From the NCBI RefSeq assembly GCF_001870465.1, contig NZ_MDGK01000052.1, forward strand, positions 62,001 to 126,000: a stretch of DNA of 64,000 nucleotides, given 5' to 3'. Shown here piece after piece: positions 24,854-34,126 of this stretch. Position 1 is the first letter of the stretch; each line of letters opens with the position of its first letter. Under the pieces are notes generated by a model. That model saw only the letters and a list, made by a program, of their open reading frames with translations, was not told where the DNA came from and ran no database searches. Source of the DNA: Pseudomonas extremorientalis. Its GTDB lineage: Bacteria > Pseudomonadota > Gammaproteobacteria > Pseudomonadales > Pseudomonadaceae. The position numbers and the translations under genes were made by a program.

Positions 24854-25372
24854 ATGAAGCGCTTGTTCTGTTTGGCTGCGATTGCGGCCGCTGTAGTGGG
24901 GCACTCTGTTTCGGCACAAGCTGCTGGCCTGGAGTTCGGGGTGGGGAGCACCAGTGATTCGACCATGACCTATCGCTTGGGGCTGACATCGGACTGGGAT
25001 AAAAGCTGGTGGCAGAGCGATACAGGTCGATTGACCGGCTACTGGAGCGGCGCCTACACCTATTGGGATGGGGACAAGCGAGCCAGCGCCAGCAGCCTGT
25101 CGTTCTCGCCGGTGTTTGTGTATGAATTCGCCGGGGAATCGGTGAAGCCTTATATCGAGGCAGGGATCGGGGTGGCGGTGTTTTCCCGCACCAAGCTGGA
25201 AGACAACAACATCGGCCAGGCCTTTCAGTTCGAAGACCGTCTGGGTTTCGGCCTGCGCTTCGCGGGTGGGCATGAGGTGGGCATTCGTGCCACGCATTAC
25301 TCCAACGCGGGTATCAGCAGCAATAACGACGGGGTAGAGAGCTACTCGTTGCACTACACCTTGCCGTTGTAA
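24854..25372 (+). CDS. pagL: Lipid A 3-O-deacylase PagL
   Basis: PagL is an outer-membrane beta-barrel enzyme that removes the 3-O-acyl chain from lipid A. The ATG at 24854 has GGAAAGG nine to ten bases upstream and gives 172 residues: a signal peptide to about AQA, then alternating amphipathic strands, with the His-x-Ser pair of the active site in THYSNAGI near residues 144-151 and the expected Glu further on (GVESYSL). Length equals the P. aeruginosa enzyme. It has its own promoter after murI. Confidence 0.92.
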   Translation: MKRLFCLAAIAAAVVGHSVSAQAAGLEFGVGSTSDSTMTYRLGLTSDWDKSWWQSDTGRLTGYWSGAYTYWDGDKRASASSLSFSPVFVYEFAGESVKPYIEAGIGVAVFSRTKLEDNNIGQAFQFEDRLGFGLRFAGGHEVGIRATHYSNAGISSNNDGVESYSLHYTLPL

Positions 25373-25396
25373 GCCTTCAGAACACTGCAAAACCCA

Positions 25397-25423
25397 TGTG
25401 GGAGTGGGCAAGCCCCTCCCACA
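25397..25423. repeat. Single REP-like palindrome
   Basis: TGTGGGAG and CTCCCACA flank TGGGCAAGCCC. It belongs to the same repeat family as 37588-37615 and 49031-49058 and lies between the convergent pagL and YkgJ genes, where it may also act as a terminator. Confidence 0.75.
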
Positions 25424-25430
25424 TTCAGCA

Positions 25431-25736
25431 TCAGCGGTAGGCGGTAGCGATACCCTGTCGCTCTTCCAGGCACTCCGGCGCGCCCATCTCGAATTCCCGG
25501 CAAATCAGCGGTCGTCGCTCGTAGATCGTGCACATCATCGTGTCCCGGTCCAGCGCCGCGCACCAGCCGTCATCCAGGCGCAGCATCACTTCACCGCCCC
25601 AGTCATCGGTATCGATATAGCGCTCCGGCACGCCGGTGTCGGTGATCAGCATCACTTCCAGCTGGCAGCAGCAGGCCGCACACGTCGAGCAGGTGACGGC
25701 GGGTTCGGCGATTTGGGTGTGGGGGATGTTGGTCAT
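25431..25736 (-). CDS. YkgJ-family cysteine-cluster protein
   Basis: From ATG 25736 it has 101 residues with the CxxCxxCCxx cluster (TCSTCAACCCQLEV) near the start and later cysteines in MMCTIYERRPLICREFEMG, the pattern of the zinc/iron-chelating YkgJ/CxxCxxCC family. The metal and function are unknown. A start 33 bases upstream is possible. It is separated from the operon above by 54 bases and may be the last gene transcribed with it. Confidence 0.85.
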   Translation of the reverse strand: MTNIPHTQIAEPAVTCSTCAACCCQLEVMLITDTGVPERYIDTDDWGGEVMLRLDDGWCAALDRDTMMCTIYERRPLICREFEMGAPECLEERQGIATAYR

Positions 25737-25790
25737 AGGCGTGCAGTGTAAGGCAAGCGGGTGACGCACGTGTGAAACGGCTGACGGACG

Positions 25791-26270
25791 TCAGCGCGCC
25801 AGCCGATGCAAACCCACAAACACCATCGCCCACAGCAACGCCAGCGCAACCATTGTCGGCGCGAAGCCGAAACCAAACTGCACCCCGGCCAGTTGGCTAC
25901 CGGCGTAATAAGACAGCGGGCCGCCCAGCGCGCCCAGCACAGCGGCACGCCACCAGGGACGGGCACTCCAGGCCAGGCAATGGCGCAACGTCGTCGCCAG
26001 CAATGCCCATAGCAGGATCAACCAGAAGGGAATCAACGTGCCCGGTTGCGTGAACTCAAACACCCCCAGCATGCGCAACGCGGTGTCCAATAGGGTGCCC
26101 AGAACCATCACGGCCAGGATCAACCTGCCGTCTTCAGCCCACGAACTTATCCACAGCAGGTGAACTGCCAGCACGGCAAGCCCCACCATTAACCACGCGC
26201 TGTCCCCACCAAGCACACAGGCAAACCAACCGCACTGAAACAGCACGGCATTGGCCAGCGTCTTAAGCAT
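25791..26270 (-). CDS. DUF2878 integral membrane protein
   Basis: From ATG 26270 it encodes 159 residues with five or so hydrophobic helices and few charges, matching the DUF2878 type (LANAVLFQCGWFACVLGG at the start; GPLSYYAGSQLAGV near 120). It overlaps the end of the cfa gene by eight bases, so it is likely co-translated. The function is unknown; the family repeatedly occurs with DUF1365 and cfa-like genes. Confidence 0.82.
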   Translation of the reverse strand: MLKTLANAVLFQCGWFACVLGGDSAWLMVGLAVLAVHLLWISSWAEDGRLILAVMVLGTLLDTALRMLGVFEFTQPGTLIPFWLILLWALLATTLRHCLAWSARPWWRAAVLGALGGPLSYYAGSQLAGVQFGFGFAPTMVALALLWAMVFVGLHRLAR

Positions 26271-27534
26271 TGAAGCGCCCGAGCAGCGGCGGGTTGATCG
26301 CCGATGGCTTAGCCAGCAGCAATTGCGCGGTGCCAATGGTGCGCTCCATGAAGCCGCCTTCGCAGTAGCACAGGTAGAACTCCCACAGGCGCAGGAAATA
26401 CTGGTCGTAGCCCAGCTCGGCGAGGCGACCGTGGGCGCGGCGAAAGTTCTCATGCCATAGGCGCAGGGTTCGTGCGTAGTGCAGGCCGAAATCCTCCATG
26501 TGCAGCAGGTTCATGTCGGTGTCGCGGCTGACGATGTGCAGCATGTTCTGCACACAGGGCAGGGCGCCGCCGGGGAAGATATAACGCTGGATAAAATCCA
26601 CGCTGCGCTTGGCCTGTTCAAAGCGTTGCTCACGGATGGTGATGGCCTGCAGCAACATCAGCCCATCGTTCTTGAGCAGGTGCGCACACTGTTTGAAGTA
26701 GGTCGGCAGGAAGCGATGGCCCACCGCCTCGATCATCTCGATGGACACCAGCTTGTCGTATTGGCCGGTGAGGTCGCGGTAATCCTGCAGCAGCAGCGTG
26801 ACCTGGCCTTGCAACCCCAGGGCGTCGATGCGCTGTCGGGTGTAGGCGAACTGTTCCTTTGACAAGGTCGTGGTGGTGACCTGGCAGCCGTAATGCTGCG
26901 CCGCATAGAGCGCCATGCTGCCCCAACCGGTGCCGATTTCCAGCAGGTGGTCGGTGCGTTTGAGGGCGAGCTTCTGGCAGATGCGCTCCAGCTTGTTCAA
27001 CTGCGCCTGTTCGAGGGTGTCGTCGGGCGTCAGAAACTGTGCCGCGGAGTACATCATGGTCGGGTCGAGGAATTCTTCGAACAGGTCGTTGCCCAGGTCG
27101 TAGTGGGCGGCGATGTTTTTCTGTGAACCCTTGCGCGTGTTGCGGTTGAGCCAGTGCAGGCCCTGGGTGAACGGCCGCGCCAGGCGTGCCAGGCCGCCTT
27201 CCATTGCATCGAGCACGTCCAGGTTGCTGACCATCACGCGCACCACGGCGGTCAGGTCCGGGCTGGTCCAGTAACCGTGGATAAACGCTTCGCCGGCGCC
27301 GATGGAGCCGTTGGCCGCCACCAGGCCCCACACGGCAGAGTCCAGGATCTGGATTTCCCCCATCAAGTGCGCTTCCCGTGCGCCGAACACTTGGCGCTCG
27401 CCGTCCTCGATCACCACCAGTTGACCATGGCGCAGTTGGCTGAGTTGGCGCAACACCGCCTTGCGCAGCAGCGCGGCGGTCATGCCGTTGACGTTCAGGC
27501 GGTGAGTCTTGACCGATAAGCTAGGGGATTTCAT
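26263..27534 (-). CDS. Cyclopropane-fatty-acid synthase-family methyltransferase
   Basis: The 423-residue protein (ATG 27534) has an N-terminal domain and a SAM-dependent Mycolic/CFA synthase domain with LEIGTGWGSMALYAAQHYGC near residues 200-219 and the family stretch YFLRLWEFYLCYCEGGF near the C-terminus. Enzymes of this family methylenate or methylate double bonds in phospholipid acyl chains. The company of DUF1365, amine oxidase and photolyase recalls the R. sphaeroides singlet-oxygen set, in which such an enzyme takes part in furan fatty acid formation; the product here is not proven. Confidence 0.9.
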   Translation of the reverse strand: MKSPSLSVKTHRLNVNGMTAALLRKAVLRQLSQLRHGQLVVIEDGERQVFGAREAHLMGEIQILDSAVWGLVAANGSIGAGEAFIHGYWTSPDLTAVVRVMVSNLDVLDAMEGGLARLARPFTQGLHWLNRNTRKGSQKNIAAHYDLGNDLFEEFLDPTMMYSAAQFLTPDDTLEQAQLNKLERICQKLALKRTDHLLEIGTGWGSMALYAAQHYGCQVTTTTLSKEQFAYTRQRIDALGLQGQVTLLLQDYRDLTGQYDKLVSIEMIEAVGHRFLPTYFKQCAHLLKNDGLMLLQAITIREQRFEQAKRSVDFIQRYIFPGGALPCVQNMLHIVSRDTDMNLLHMEDFGLHYARTLRLWHENFRRAHGRLAELGYDQYFLRLWEFYLCYCEGGFMERTIGTAQLLLAKPSAINPPLLGRFNA

Positions 27535-28330
27535 GGCGGCGATCCTTGGTGTAACCGACTGCGGTGCGAGAGGCGCCATCGGCGGCCCGGTGGGAAAAAA
27601 TCGGCGTGCGTTTGAGCAACAGGCGCAGGGCCTGCCAGTAAATAGCGAGGCAGGTCTTGGCGGTCATCCAGGGGAAACGCCACAGGTAGCGATGCAGGCT
27701 GGCGCGATCCAGCGTTTCTTTCTCCAGGCTCAACGTGGCGTCGAAGATTTTCTGCGTGCCCTGCCAATCGGCCATGTGCACGCCCAGCCTGGCGGCGGGA
27801 GGGCTGAAGCTCATGCGGTATTCCAGGTCGCGGGGTAGAAACGGCGACACATGGAAGGCCTTGGCCACGGCGAAATGCTGGTGTTCATCGGCGTCCAGGG
27901 CCTGGGCCGGCAACACGTAGTGATAGCGTTCGCGCCATGGGGTGTTGGTCACTTCACACAGGATCGCGGCCAGACGTCCGTCGGCCTCGAAGCAGTAGAA
28001 GAAACTCACGGGGTTAAAAGCCAGGCCCCAACTGCGGGCCTGGGTCAGTAGGCAGATAACGCCCCGGGGTGTACGCCCCAGTGCCTTGCCGACTTCCTGG
28101 CGCACGGCATCGCTCAAGTTCATGCCGCTGCGCGTCCATTCACGCAGGTAGTCCTGCTGACGAAAACCGAAGGGGGCCAGGCGGCTGCGCCCGGCCAGGG
28201 GCGAAAGCCCCAGCACTTGGTGTTCTTCGCTCAAATCCAGGTACAGCAGGCCGATGCGGTAGCGAAAGGCATGGGCCTTGGGCGCAAACCGCCGATGGGC
28301 GATCCACCCGCTGTACAGGGCGCTGTTCAC
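27521..28330 (-). CDS. DUF1365 family protein
   Basis: The GTG start at 28330 overlaps the oxidoreductase stop and gives 269 residues starting VNSALYSGWIAHRRFAPKAH; the frame is open far upstream but that part is antisense-frame sequence within the preceding gene. Conserved stretches are HAFRYRIGLLYLDL and FNPVSFFYCFEADG. The biochemical activity of DUF1365 is not established; its genes nearly always accompany cfa-like and FAD amine oxidase genes, suggesting a shared lipid-modifying task. Confidence 0.88.
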   Translation of the reverse strand: MNSALYSGWIAHRRFAPKAHAFRYRIGLLYLDLSEEHQVLGLSPLAGRSRLAPFGFRQQDYLREWTRSGMNLSDAVRQEVGKALGRTPRGVICLLTQARSWGLAFNPVSFFYCFEADGRLAAILCEVTNTPWRERYHYVLPAQALDADEHQHFAVAKAFHVSPFLPRDLEYRMSFSPPAARLGVHMADWQGTQKIFDATLSLEKETLDRASLHRYLWRFPWMTAKTCLAIYWQALRLLLKRTPIFSHRAADGASRTAVGYTKDRRHEIP

Positions 28331-29574
28331 AGGGTTTCCCCAAAGGCTTCGGCCACGCGCAGTGCGCTGACCACACCGTCTTCGTGAAAGCCGTTGGCCC
28401 AGTAGGCGCCGCAGTAGAAGGTATTGTTCACGCCGGATATTTCTTCGCGACGCGCCTGCGCTGCCACCGCCGCCAGGCTGTATTGCGGGTGGGCGTAGGT
28501 GTAGCGGGCCAGGACCTTCAACGGGTTGATCATGGTTGTCTGGTTGAGGCTGACGCAAAACGTGGTGGTGCTGTCGATGCCTTGCAGGATGTTCATGTCA
28601 TAGGTCACCGCCGCCTGTGCCTGGCGATTGCCGGTCAGCCGGTAGTTCCAACTGGCCCAGGCGAGTTTGCGGTCGGGCAGCAGGCGCGTGTCGGTGTGCA
28701 ATACCACGTCGTTATCGGCGTAGGGCATGGCGCCGAGGATCTCCTGTTCGGCCTGGCTCGGGTCGGCCAGCAACGCCAGGGCCTGGTCGCTGTGGCAGGC
28801 GAATACCACGCGATCAAATGCCTCACTGCCGGCCGGGCTGTGGATAACCACGCCGTCGTCGGTACGTGCCACTTTATGCACAGGGCAATTGAGGCGGATC
28901 CGTTCGCGAAAGCTGCGGGTCAACGGCTCGATGTAGCGGCTTGATCCCCCTTCGATCACGCACCATTGCGGACGGTTGTTCACAGAGAGCAACCCATGGT
29001 TCTTGAAGAAGCGCACAAAGAACTGCAACGGAAACTTCAACATATCAGCCAGGGACATCGACCAGATCGCCGCGCCCATCGGCACGATGTAGTGCCGGAC
29101 AAACCGCTCGCCGTAGCCGCCGGCGGTGAGGTAGCTGCCCAGGGTCATGTCGGCGCTGATGCGCTGCTGCTGCAGGTCCAGCGGCGCCTGGCGGTTGAAG
29201 CGCAGGATATCGCGCAACATGCCCCAGAACCCCGGCGACAAAATATTGCGACGCTGGGCAAACAAACTGTTGAGGTTGTTGCCGTTGTACTCGAACCGGG
29301 TGTGCTCGTCGCACACCGAAAAGCTCATCTCGGTCGGTTTGAACGCCACCCCGATCTGCCCCAGCAAGCGGATGAAGTTGGGGTAGGTCCAGTCGTTGAA
29401 CACGATGAAGCCGGTGTCGACCGCGTAGTTTTTACCCTCGACAGTGACATTGACGGTGTGGGTATGCCCGCCGATGCGGTCGCCCGCTTCGAACAGGGTG
29501 ATGTCGTGACGGCGGCTGAGCAGATAGGCGCTGGTCAGGCCGGCGATGCCGCTGCCGATAATGGCGATCTTCAC
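28327..29574 (-). CDS. FAD-dependent amine oxidase-family oxidoreductase
   Basis: From GTG 29574 the 415-residue protein opens with the Rossmann motif KIAIIGSGIAGLTSAYLL and the FAD-contacting LFEAGDRIGGHTHTV, and ends with the CGAYWANGFHEDGVVSAL FAD motif. It resembles flavin amine oxidases/desaturases of the DUF1365-cfa gene set. It overlaps the genes on both sides by four bases. The substrate is unknown; an acyl-chain desaturation is a plausible inference. Confidence 0.88.
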   Translation of the reverse strand: MKIAIIGSGIAGLTSAYLLSRRHDITLFEAGDRIGGHTHTVNVTVEGKNYAVDTGFIVFNDWTYPNFIRLLGQIGVAFKPTEMSFSVCDEHTRFEYNGNNLNSLFAQRRNILSPGFWGMLRDILRFNRQAPLDLQQQRISADMTLGSYLTAGGYGERFVRHYIVPMGAAIWSMSLADMLKFPLQFFVRFFKNHGLLSVNNRPQWCVIEGGSSRYIEPLTRSFRERIRLNCPVHKVARTDDGVVIHSPAGSEAFDRVVFACHSDQALALLADPSQAEQEILGAMPYADNDVVLHTDTRLLPDRKLAWASWNYRLTGNRQAQAAVTYDMNILQGIDSTTTFCVSLNQTTMINPLKVLARYTYAHPQYSLAAVAAQARREEISGVNNTFYCGAYWANGFHEDGVVSALRVAEAFGETL

Positions 29575-30353
29575 AGGTCGTCCTTTTTCGGCGGCGGGCT
29601 GCGCAACATGCGCTTGCCGATGATCAGTTGCGCACGGTTCGGCAGTTTCGACAGGGGCCATAACGTAGCGATGAACAGTGCAGGAAAGGCGATTTCCAGC
29701 GGGCGCTTTTCCAGCTTGGCGAAAATGTGCCGTGCGGCTTTATCCGCTGACCAACTAAGCGGCATGGGGAAGTCATTGCGCTCGGTCAGCGGTGTGTCGA
29801 CAAAGCCCGGGCTGATCACGGTGACGTCGATGTTTTCCGGCGACAGGCTGATACGCAGGGATTCGAACAGGTAGCGCAGACCCGCCTTGGACGCGCCATA
29901 GGCTTCGGCGCGCGGCATCGGCAGGTAGGTCACGGCGCTGGCGACGCCTACCAGGTGCGGGGTGCGCCCGGCGCGCAGCAGCGGCAAGGCGGCTTCGATG
30001 CAATAACTGCTGGCCAGCAGGTTGGTACGCACCACGTGCTCGATGATCGATGAGTCAAACTGTCGGGCATCCACATATTCACAGGTGCCAGCATTGAGAA
30101 TGACCGTGTCCAGGGCGCCCCAGGCCTCGCCAATGCGTTCACCAATCTCGCGCACGGTCTGGCTGTTGGTCAGGTCGCCGGCCACCACCAGCACCTGGCC
30201 AGGGTAACGGTGGGCGAGCGCTTCCAGCGGGCCTTTCGAGCGTGAGCTCAAGGCGACGTGGGCGCCGCTGTTGAGCAACTCTACGGCCAGCGCGGCACCG
30301 ATGCCACTGCTGGCGCCGGTCAGCCAATAACGTCGAGGCAATGTACCGCTCAT
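29571..30353 (-). CDS. Short-chain dehydrogenase/reductase
   Basis: A 260-residue classical SDR with the nucleotide motif TGASSGIGAALAVEL near residues 13-27, NAG near 90, and the catalytic Ser and YGASK motif near 157-161, followed by ISPGFVDTPL. It overlaps the NTF2-like gene and the oxidoreductase gene by four bases each. The substrate is unknown; context suggests membrane-lipid or photo-oxidative stress metabolism. Confidence 0.9.
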   Translation of the reverse strand: MSGTLPRRYWLTGASSGIGAALAVELLNSGAHVALSSRSKGPLEALAHRYPGQVLVVAGDLTNSQTVREIGERIGEAWGALDTVILNAGTCEYVDARQFDSSIIEHVVRTNLLASSYCIEAALPLLRAGRTPHLVGVASAVTYLPMPRAEAYGASKAGLRYLFESLRISLSPENIDVTVISPGFVDTPLTERNDFPMPLSWSADKAARHIFAKLEKRPLEIAFPALFIATLWPLSKLPNRAQLIIGKRMLRSPPPKKDDL

Positions 30354-30772
30354 CCCATTCTCCTTTTCAGCCAGCCAACGACGCTGCCCAGCACGGGCAC
30401 GTGTTCGTACAGCATGGCGCCGGCATCGAAATAATCGCGGTGGCGGTACACCTTGTCACGCCACATCAAGTGCGAACAACCTTCCACCCGGATCACCTTG
30501 CCGCTGGCCAGGCGTGGGTGGCAGAAACTCATTTTCCAGCGCAGGTAACCTTCACCTTCGGCCACCTGATCGAAACCGTGGAAGTCGAAGCGTAACTGGC
30601 TGACGTTGCTGTACAACTCGGCGAAGTAACGGTGCAGGGCGGGCAGGCCCTGCACTTCATGCAGTGGATCAGCGAAGCGGATGTCCTGGCTGTACAGGCT
30701 GTCGAGCAGGTGCAGGTTGTGCTTGTCCAGCGTGGAAAAGGCCTGGGCGAAGCGGCGCAGAAAGTCACTCAT
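30350..30772 (-). CDS. NTF2-like (SnoaL-type) protein
   Basis: The ATG at 30772 lies inside the end of phrB and gives 140 residues with the cone-shaped NTF2-like pattern (LLDSLYSQDIRFADPLHEVQ, then GEGYLRWKMSFCH and IRVEGCSHLMWRDKVYRHRDYFD). Such folds bind small hydrophobic ligands or act as scaffolds. Function unknown; genes of this type also accompany the phrA-cfaA set in alphaproteobacteria. Confidence 0.84.
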   Translation of the reverse strand: MSDFLRRFAQAFSTLDKHNLHLLDSLYSQDIRFADPLHEVQGLPALHRYFAELYSNVSQLRFDFHGFDQVAEGEGYLRWKMSFCHPRLASGKVIRVEGCSHLMWRDKVYRHRDYFDAGAMLYEHVPVLGSVVGWLKRRMG

Positions 30773-32210
30773 ACTCGCCCCCAGCGGCTTGTCGCGAGGG
30801 CAGGCTGCGGAAGGCGGCCAGGGCGCGTTCACGGGACTTTTTCAGGTCGACAATCGAACGCGGGTAATCGGCCACGCCGAACAAACCACCGGCGGCTTCG
30901 GGGTTGTGCACTTCCTTTTTATTCAGCGCGGCCAGTTCCGGCAGCCAGCGCTTGATGAATACGCCTTCGCCGTCGAATTTTTCCGATTGGCTCAAGGGGC
31001 TGAAAATCCGGAAGTATGGCGCCGAGTCGGTGCCGGTGGACGAACTCCATTGCCAGCCGCCGTTGTTGGCCGCCAGGTCGCCGTCGATCAGGTGGCGCAT
31101 GAAGAAACGCTCGCCCTCGCGCCAGTCGATCAGCAGGTTCTTGGTCAGGAACATCGCCACGACCATGCGCAGGCGGTTGTGCATCCAGCCGGTTTCAAGC
31201 AGTTGGCGCATGGCGGCGTCGATGATCGGCAGGCCGGTGCGCGCTTGCTGCCAGGCGGCCAGGTCCTTGGGCGCGTTGCGCCAGGCGACGGCTTCGGTTT
31301 CGGGACGGAACGCCCGGTGGCGCGACACCCGGGGGTAACCCACCAGGATGTGCTTGTAGAACTCACGCCACAGCAGTTCGTTGATCCAGGTGATGGCGCC
31401 CATGTCGCCGCTTTCAAACTCGCCGCCGTTGGTCTGCAGTGCAGCGTGCAGGCACTGGCGCGGCGACACCACGCCGGCGGCGAGGTACGCCGACAGCTGG
31501 CTGGTGCCGGGCTTGGCGGGGAAGTCGCGTTCGTCCTTGTAGTAGCTGATCTGTTGGTCGGTGAAAGCGTTGAGGCGGCGCCGGGCTTCGTCTTCACCGG
31601 CGGGCCAGAGGGCACGCAGGGTCTCGCTGGGTGGCTCGAAACCGTCGACTGTCTTTGGGATCGGGTCGCTTTTCAGCTTGAGCGCAGCCTGGGCCTTGGG
31701 GGCCGGGACTATCCGGGGCAGGGCGCTGTGCAGACGGCTGTAGCAGACCTTGCGGAACTGGCTGAACACCTGGAAGTAAGTGCCGGTCTTGGTCAGCACG
31801 CTGCCGGGCTGGAAGAACAGTTGGTCCAGGTAGCTGTGGAAGCTGATGCCCGCCGACTCCAATGCCTTGGACACGGCCGCATCACGACGGCTTTCATGGA
31901 TGCCGTATTCCTCGTTGACGTGCACCGACTCCGCGGCCAGTTCACGGCACAGCGTGCCCAGCACGTCGGGTGCCTGGTCCCAGGTGGCTGCCGTACGGAT
32001 CAGCAGGGGAATATTCAGTTCGCCGAGTGTCTTGCTCAGGTCATCCAGGTTGCGCAGCCAGAAATCCACCTTGCACGGTGCATCGTCATGGCCCAGCCAT
32101 TGTTCGGGCGTGATCAGGTACACGGCGGCGATCGGGCCCCGCTGGCTCGCGGCGGTCAGGGCGGTGTTGTCGTGTAGGCGCAGGTCGGTGCGCAGCCAGA
32201 TCAAATGCAT
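30765..32210 (-). CDS. phrB: Deoxyribodipyrimidine photolyase
   Basis: The 481-residue class I CPD photolyase repairs UV dimers using light and reduced FAD. The N-terminal antenna domain begins HLIWLRTDLRLHDNTAL; the FAD domain has LLWREFYKHILVGYP and the signature NGGWQWSSSTGTDSAPYFR near 375-393. Its start abuts the merR stop and its end overlaps the NTF2-like gene, so it belongs to the same transcriptional unit as its presumed light-responsive regulator. Confidence 0.96.
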   Translation of the reverse strand: MHLIWLRTDLRLHDNTALTAASQRGPIAAVYLITPEQWLGHDDAPCKVDFWLRNLDDLSKTLGELNIPLLIRTAATWDQAPDVLGTLCRELAAESVHVNEEYGIHESRRDAAVSKALESAGISFHSYLDQLFFQPGSVLTKTGTYFQVFSQFRKVCYSRLHSALPRIVPAPKAQAALKLKSDPIPKTVDGFEPPSETLRALWPAGEDEARRRLNAFTDQQISYYKDERDFPAKPGTSQLSAYLAAGVVSPRQCLHAALQTNGGEFESGDMGAITWINELLWREFYKHILVGYPRVSRHRAFRPETEAVAWRNAPKDLAAWQQARTGLPIIDAAMRQLLETGWMHNRLRMVVAMFLTKNLLIDWREGERFFMRHLIDGDLAANNGGWQWSSSTGTDSAPYFRIFSPLSQSEKFDGEGVFIKRWLPELAALNKKEVHNPEAAGGLFGVADYPRSIVDLKKSRERALAAFRSLPSRQAAGGEYE

Positions 32211-33140
32211 TTAAACGAGTCCACGCTGGATCAGTAGCTGGTGGGCCGACAACAACTCTTCGGCGACGAACAATTCAGGGATGTCCTGGGCTAATACGGC
32301 CAACTCGGCCTGGTGGATGCATACCGTTGGTCCGACGACCAACTTTGGGCAACGGACGCCGCCCAAAAGTTTTTCCAGACCCGACAAATGCAGAGCCTTG
32401 CTCGAATACAGCAGCACGGCCCGCGGTTGCAGGTGCTCCACCGCCAGGGCCAGTTCGCCGGCGGGCAACGGCCAGTCGAACACTTCCACCGGGCAATCGG
32501 CACTGCTGGCGAGCCAGGCACTGAGCCACAGGTGTGGCTCCAGGGGCAGGTCGGACTGATTGACCAGCAACAACGGTGCGCCGTGCAACTGGCGATTGTT
32601 GTGGTAAATGCGTGCGCCGAATTTGCTGCGCAGCCATGAGAGGAAAAACACCCGCTCCATCTGCGCGCCGAACTGGCCTTGCCAACGCTGTTCCAACTCT
32701 CGCAGCAGCGGGAGCATCAGTTGCTCGCATAACGTGCGTGGCGGGTACAGCGCCATGGCTTGGTTGAAGGCGTCATCGACCCGGCGTTCGGTCAATTCGC
32801 TGATAGCGTGCACCAGGTTCTGGCGCAGGCTGTGCCACTCGTTTTCCACCGCCTCGGGAAGAGACTGGGCCGAGTCGATCAGGCCTTTGACCTGGCTCAC
32901 CGGCACGCCGCGATTGAGCCAGGTGAGGATGGTATGGATGCGCTGCACATGCTCGGCGCTGAACAGCCGATGGCCCTTGGGCGTGCGCTGGGGCACGATC
33001 AGGCCGTAACGGCGTTCCCAGGCGCGCAGGGTCACGGCGTTGACGCCGGTCTGGCGCGCCACTTCGCGGATCGGCAGCCAGCCGTCTTCGAGGGCTTGGG
33101 CGATGTCGTCGCCGGGTTCGTCTAGCAGGGCAGCTTTCAT
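32211..33140 (-). CDS. MerR-family regulator, LitR/CarH-like architecture
   Basis: This 309-residue protein has an N-terminal MerR helix-turn-helix (IREVARQTGVNAVTLRAWER, then YGLIVPQRTPKGHRLFSAE) and a ~200-residue C-terminal part with a helical region and a Rossmann-like segment, the layout of CarA/CarH/LitR proteins. I do not see the E/DxHxxG cobalamin-binding motif, so it is probably a non-B12-binding version, as reported for PplR-type LitR proteins in P. putida. It lies between ybgA and phrB. TGTACA sites upstream of ybgA are candidate operators. Confidence 0.85.
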   Translation of the reverse strand: MKAALLDEPGDDIAQALEDGWLPIREVARQTGVNAVTLRAWERRYGLIVPQRTPKGHRLFSAEHVQRIHTILTWLNRGVPVSQVKGLIDSAQSLPEAVENEWHSLRQNLVHAISELTERRVDDAFNQAMALYPPRTLCEQLMLPLLRELEQRWQGQFGAQMERVFFLSWLRSKFGARIYHNNRQLHGAPLLLVNQSDLPLEPHLWLSAWLASSADCPVEVFDWPLPAGELALAVEHLQPRAVLLYSSKALHLSGLEKLLGGVRCPKLVVGPTVCIHQAELAVLAQDIPELFVAEELLSAHQLLIQRGLV

Positions 33141-33143
33141 GGT

Positions 33144-34103
33144 CTAGATCGCATTTCGCAGGCTTAGGTTTTCCGGGTGCGGTTGCAGGTAGGCCTGCTG
33201 CGCGATGTAGCGGTCCGGGTGTTGGCGAAAGTGGTGTTTGAGCAGGGTCAGCGGCACCACCAGCGGCACGATGCCGTGGCGGTACTGGCCGATGACGGTC
33301 TGCATTTCTTGCTTGTCATCAGCGCTTATTACCTGTTTGAGGTAACCGCTGATGTGTTGCAGCACATTGGTGTGGGTGCCACGGGTGGCGCACTTGGTGA
33401 GGCCGGACATCAGGTCGCTGAAGTAGCCCGCCGCCAACTCGTCGAGGTTGGCATCCTTGGTCATGCTGCCCAGCAGGTGGCCAAGGCGCTTGTAGTGCGC
33501 TGGGCTGTGGGCCATCAGCAGGTACTTGTAGCGCGAATGAAAGGCCAGCAGGCGGTGACGGGTCAGGCCTTCGGCCAACAGTTTCTGCCAGCTGGCGTAG
33601 ACGAATACCCGGGTCAGGAAGTTTTCCCGCAGCACCGGGTCGTTCAGCCGACCGTCTTCTTCCACCGGCAGGTTGGGATGGCGCGCGCAGAAGGCCTGGG
33701 CGTAGATGCCGCGCCCACCGCCGTCCACGGGGGTGCCGTTGTCGCGGTAGACCTTGACCCGCTCCAGGCCGCACGACGGCGATTTCTGCATGAAGATATA
33801 GCCGCACAGGTCGGTATGTTCCGCGGCCATCTGCTGGCCGTACTCGTCCAACGGTTGGGTGACATTCAGCTCGCGGTGCACGGTGCCGACGGCCTGCGGG
33901 TGGGCGGGATCGCCCACCAGACGGATCGGTTCGCGTGGAATGCCCAGGCCGATGGCGACTTCGGGGCACAGCGGCACGAAGTCGAAATAGTCGGCGAGGG
34001 TCTGGCTGCACAACAGGGATTGTTTATGGCCGCCGTTGAAGCGCACGTTCTCGCCCAGCAGGCAGGCGCTGATGGCGATCTTCGGTTTGGTGGTGCTGGA
34101 CAT
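33144..34103 (-). CDS. YbgA-like protein (DUF523 + DUF1722)
   Basis: From ATG 34103 it has 319 residues: an N-terminal DUF523 part (KIAISACLLGENVRFNGGHK and KSPSCGLERVKVY with conserved cysteines) and a C-terminal DUF1722 part (LAFHSRYKYLLMAHSPAHYK). E. coli YbgA (DUF1722) is likewise encoded next to phr. The role is unknown; a link to photolyase or DNA thiol chemistry is inferred only from gene neighbourhood. It is the first gene behind the TGTACA array. Confidence 0.87.
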   Translation of the reverse strand: MSSTTKPKIAISACLLGENVRFNGGHKQSLLCSQTLADYFDFVPLCPEVAIGLGIPREPIRLVGDPAHPQAVGTVHRELNVTQPLDEYGQQMAAEHTDLCGYIFMQKSPSCGLERVKVYRDNGTPVDGGGRGIYAQAFCARHPNLPVEEDGRLNDPVLRENFLTRVFVYASWQKLLAEGLTRHRLLAFHSRYKYLLMAHSPAHYKRLGHLLGSMTKDANLDELAAGYFSDLMSGLTKCATRGTHTNVLQHISGYLKQVISADDKQEMQTVIGQYRHGIVPLVVPLTLLKHHFRQHPDRYIAQQAYLQPHPENLSLRNAI

Positions 34104-34126
34104 ACACGAACCCTCTGCAAGATTCC

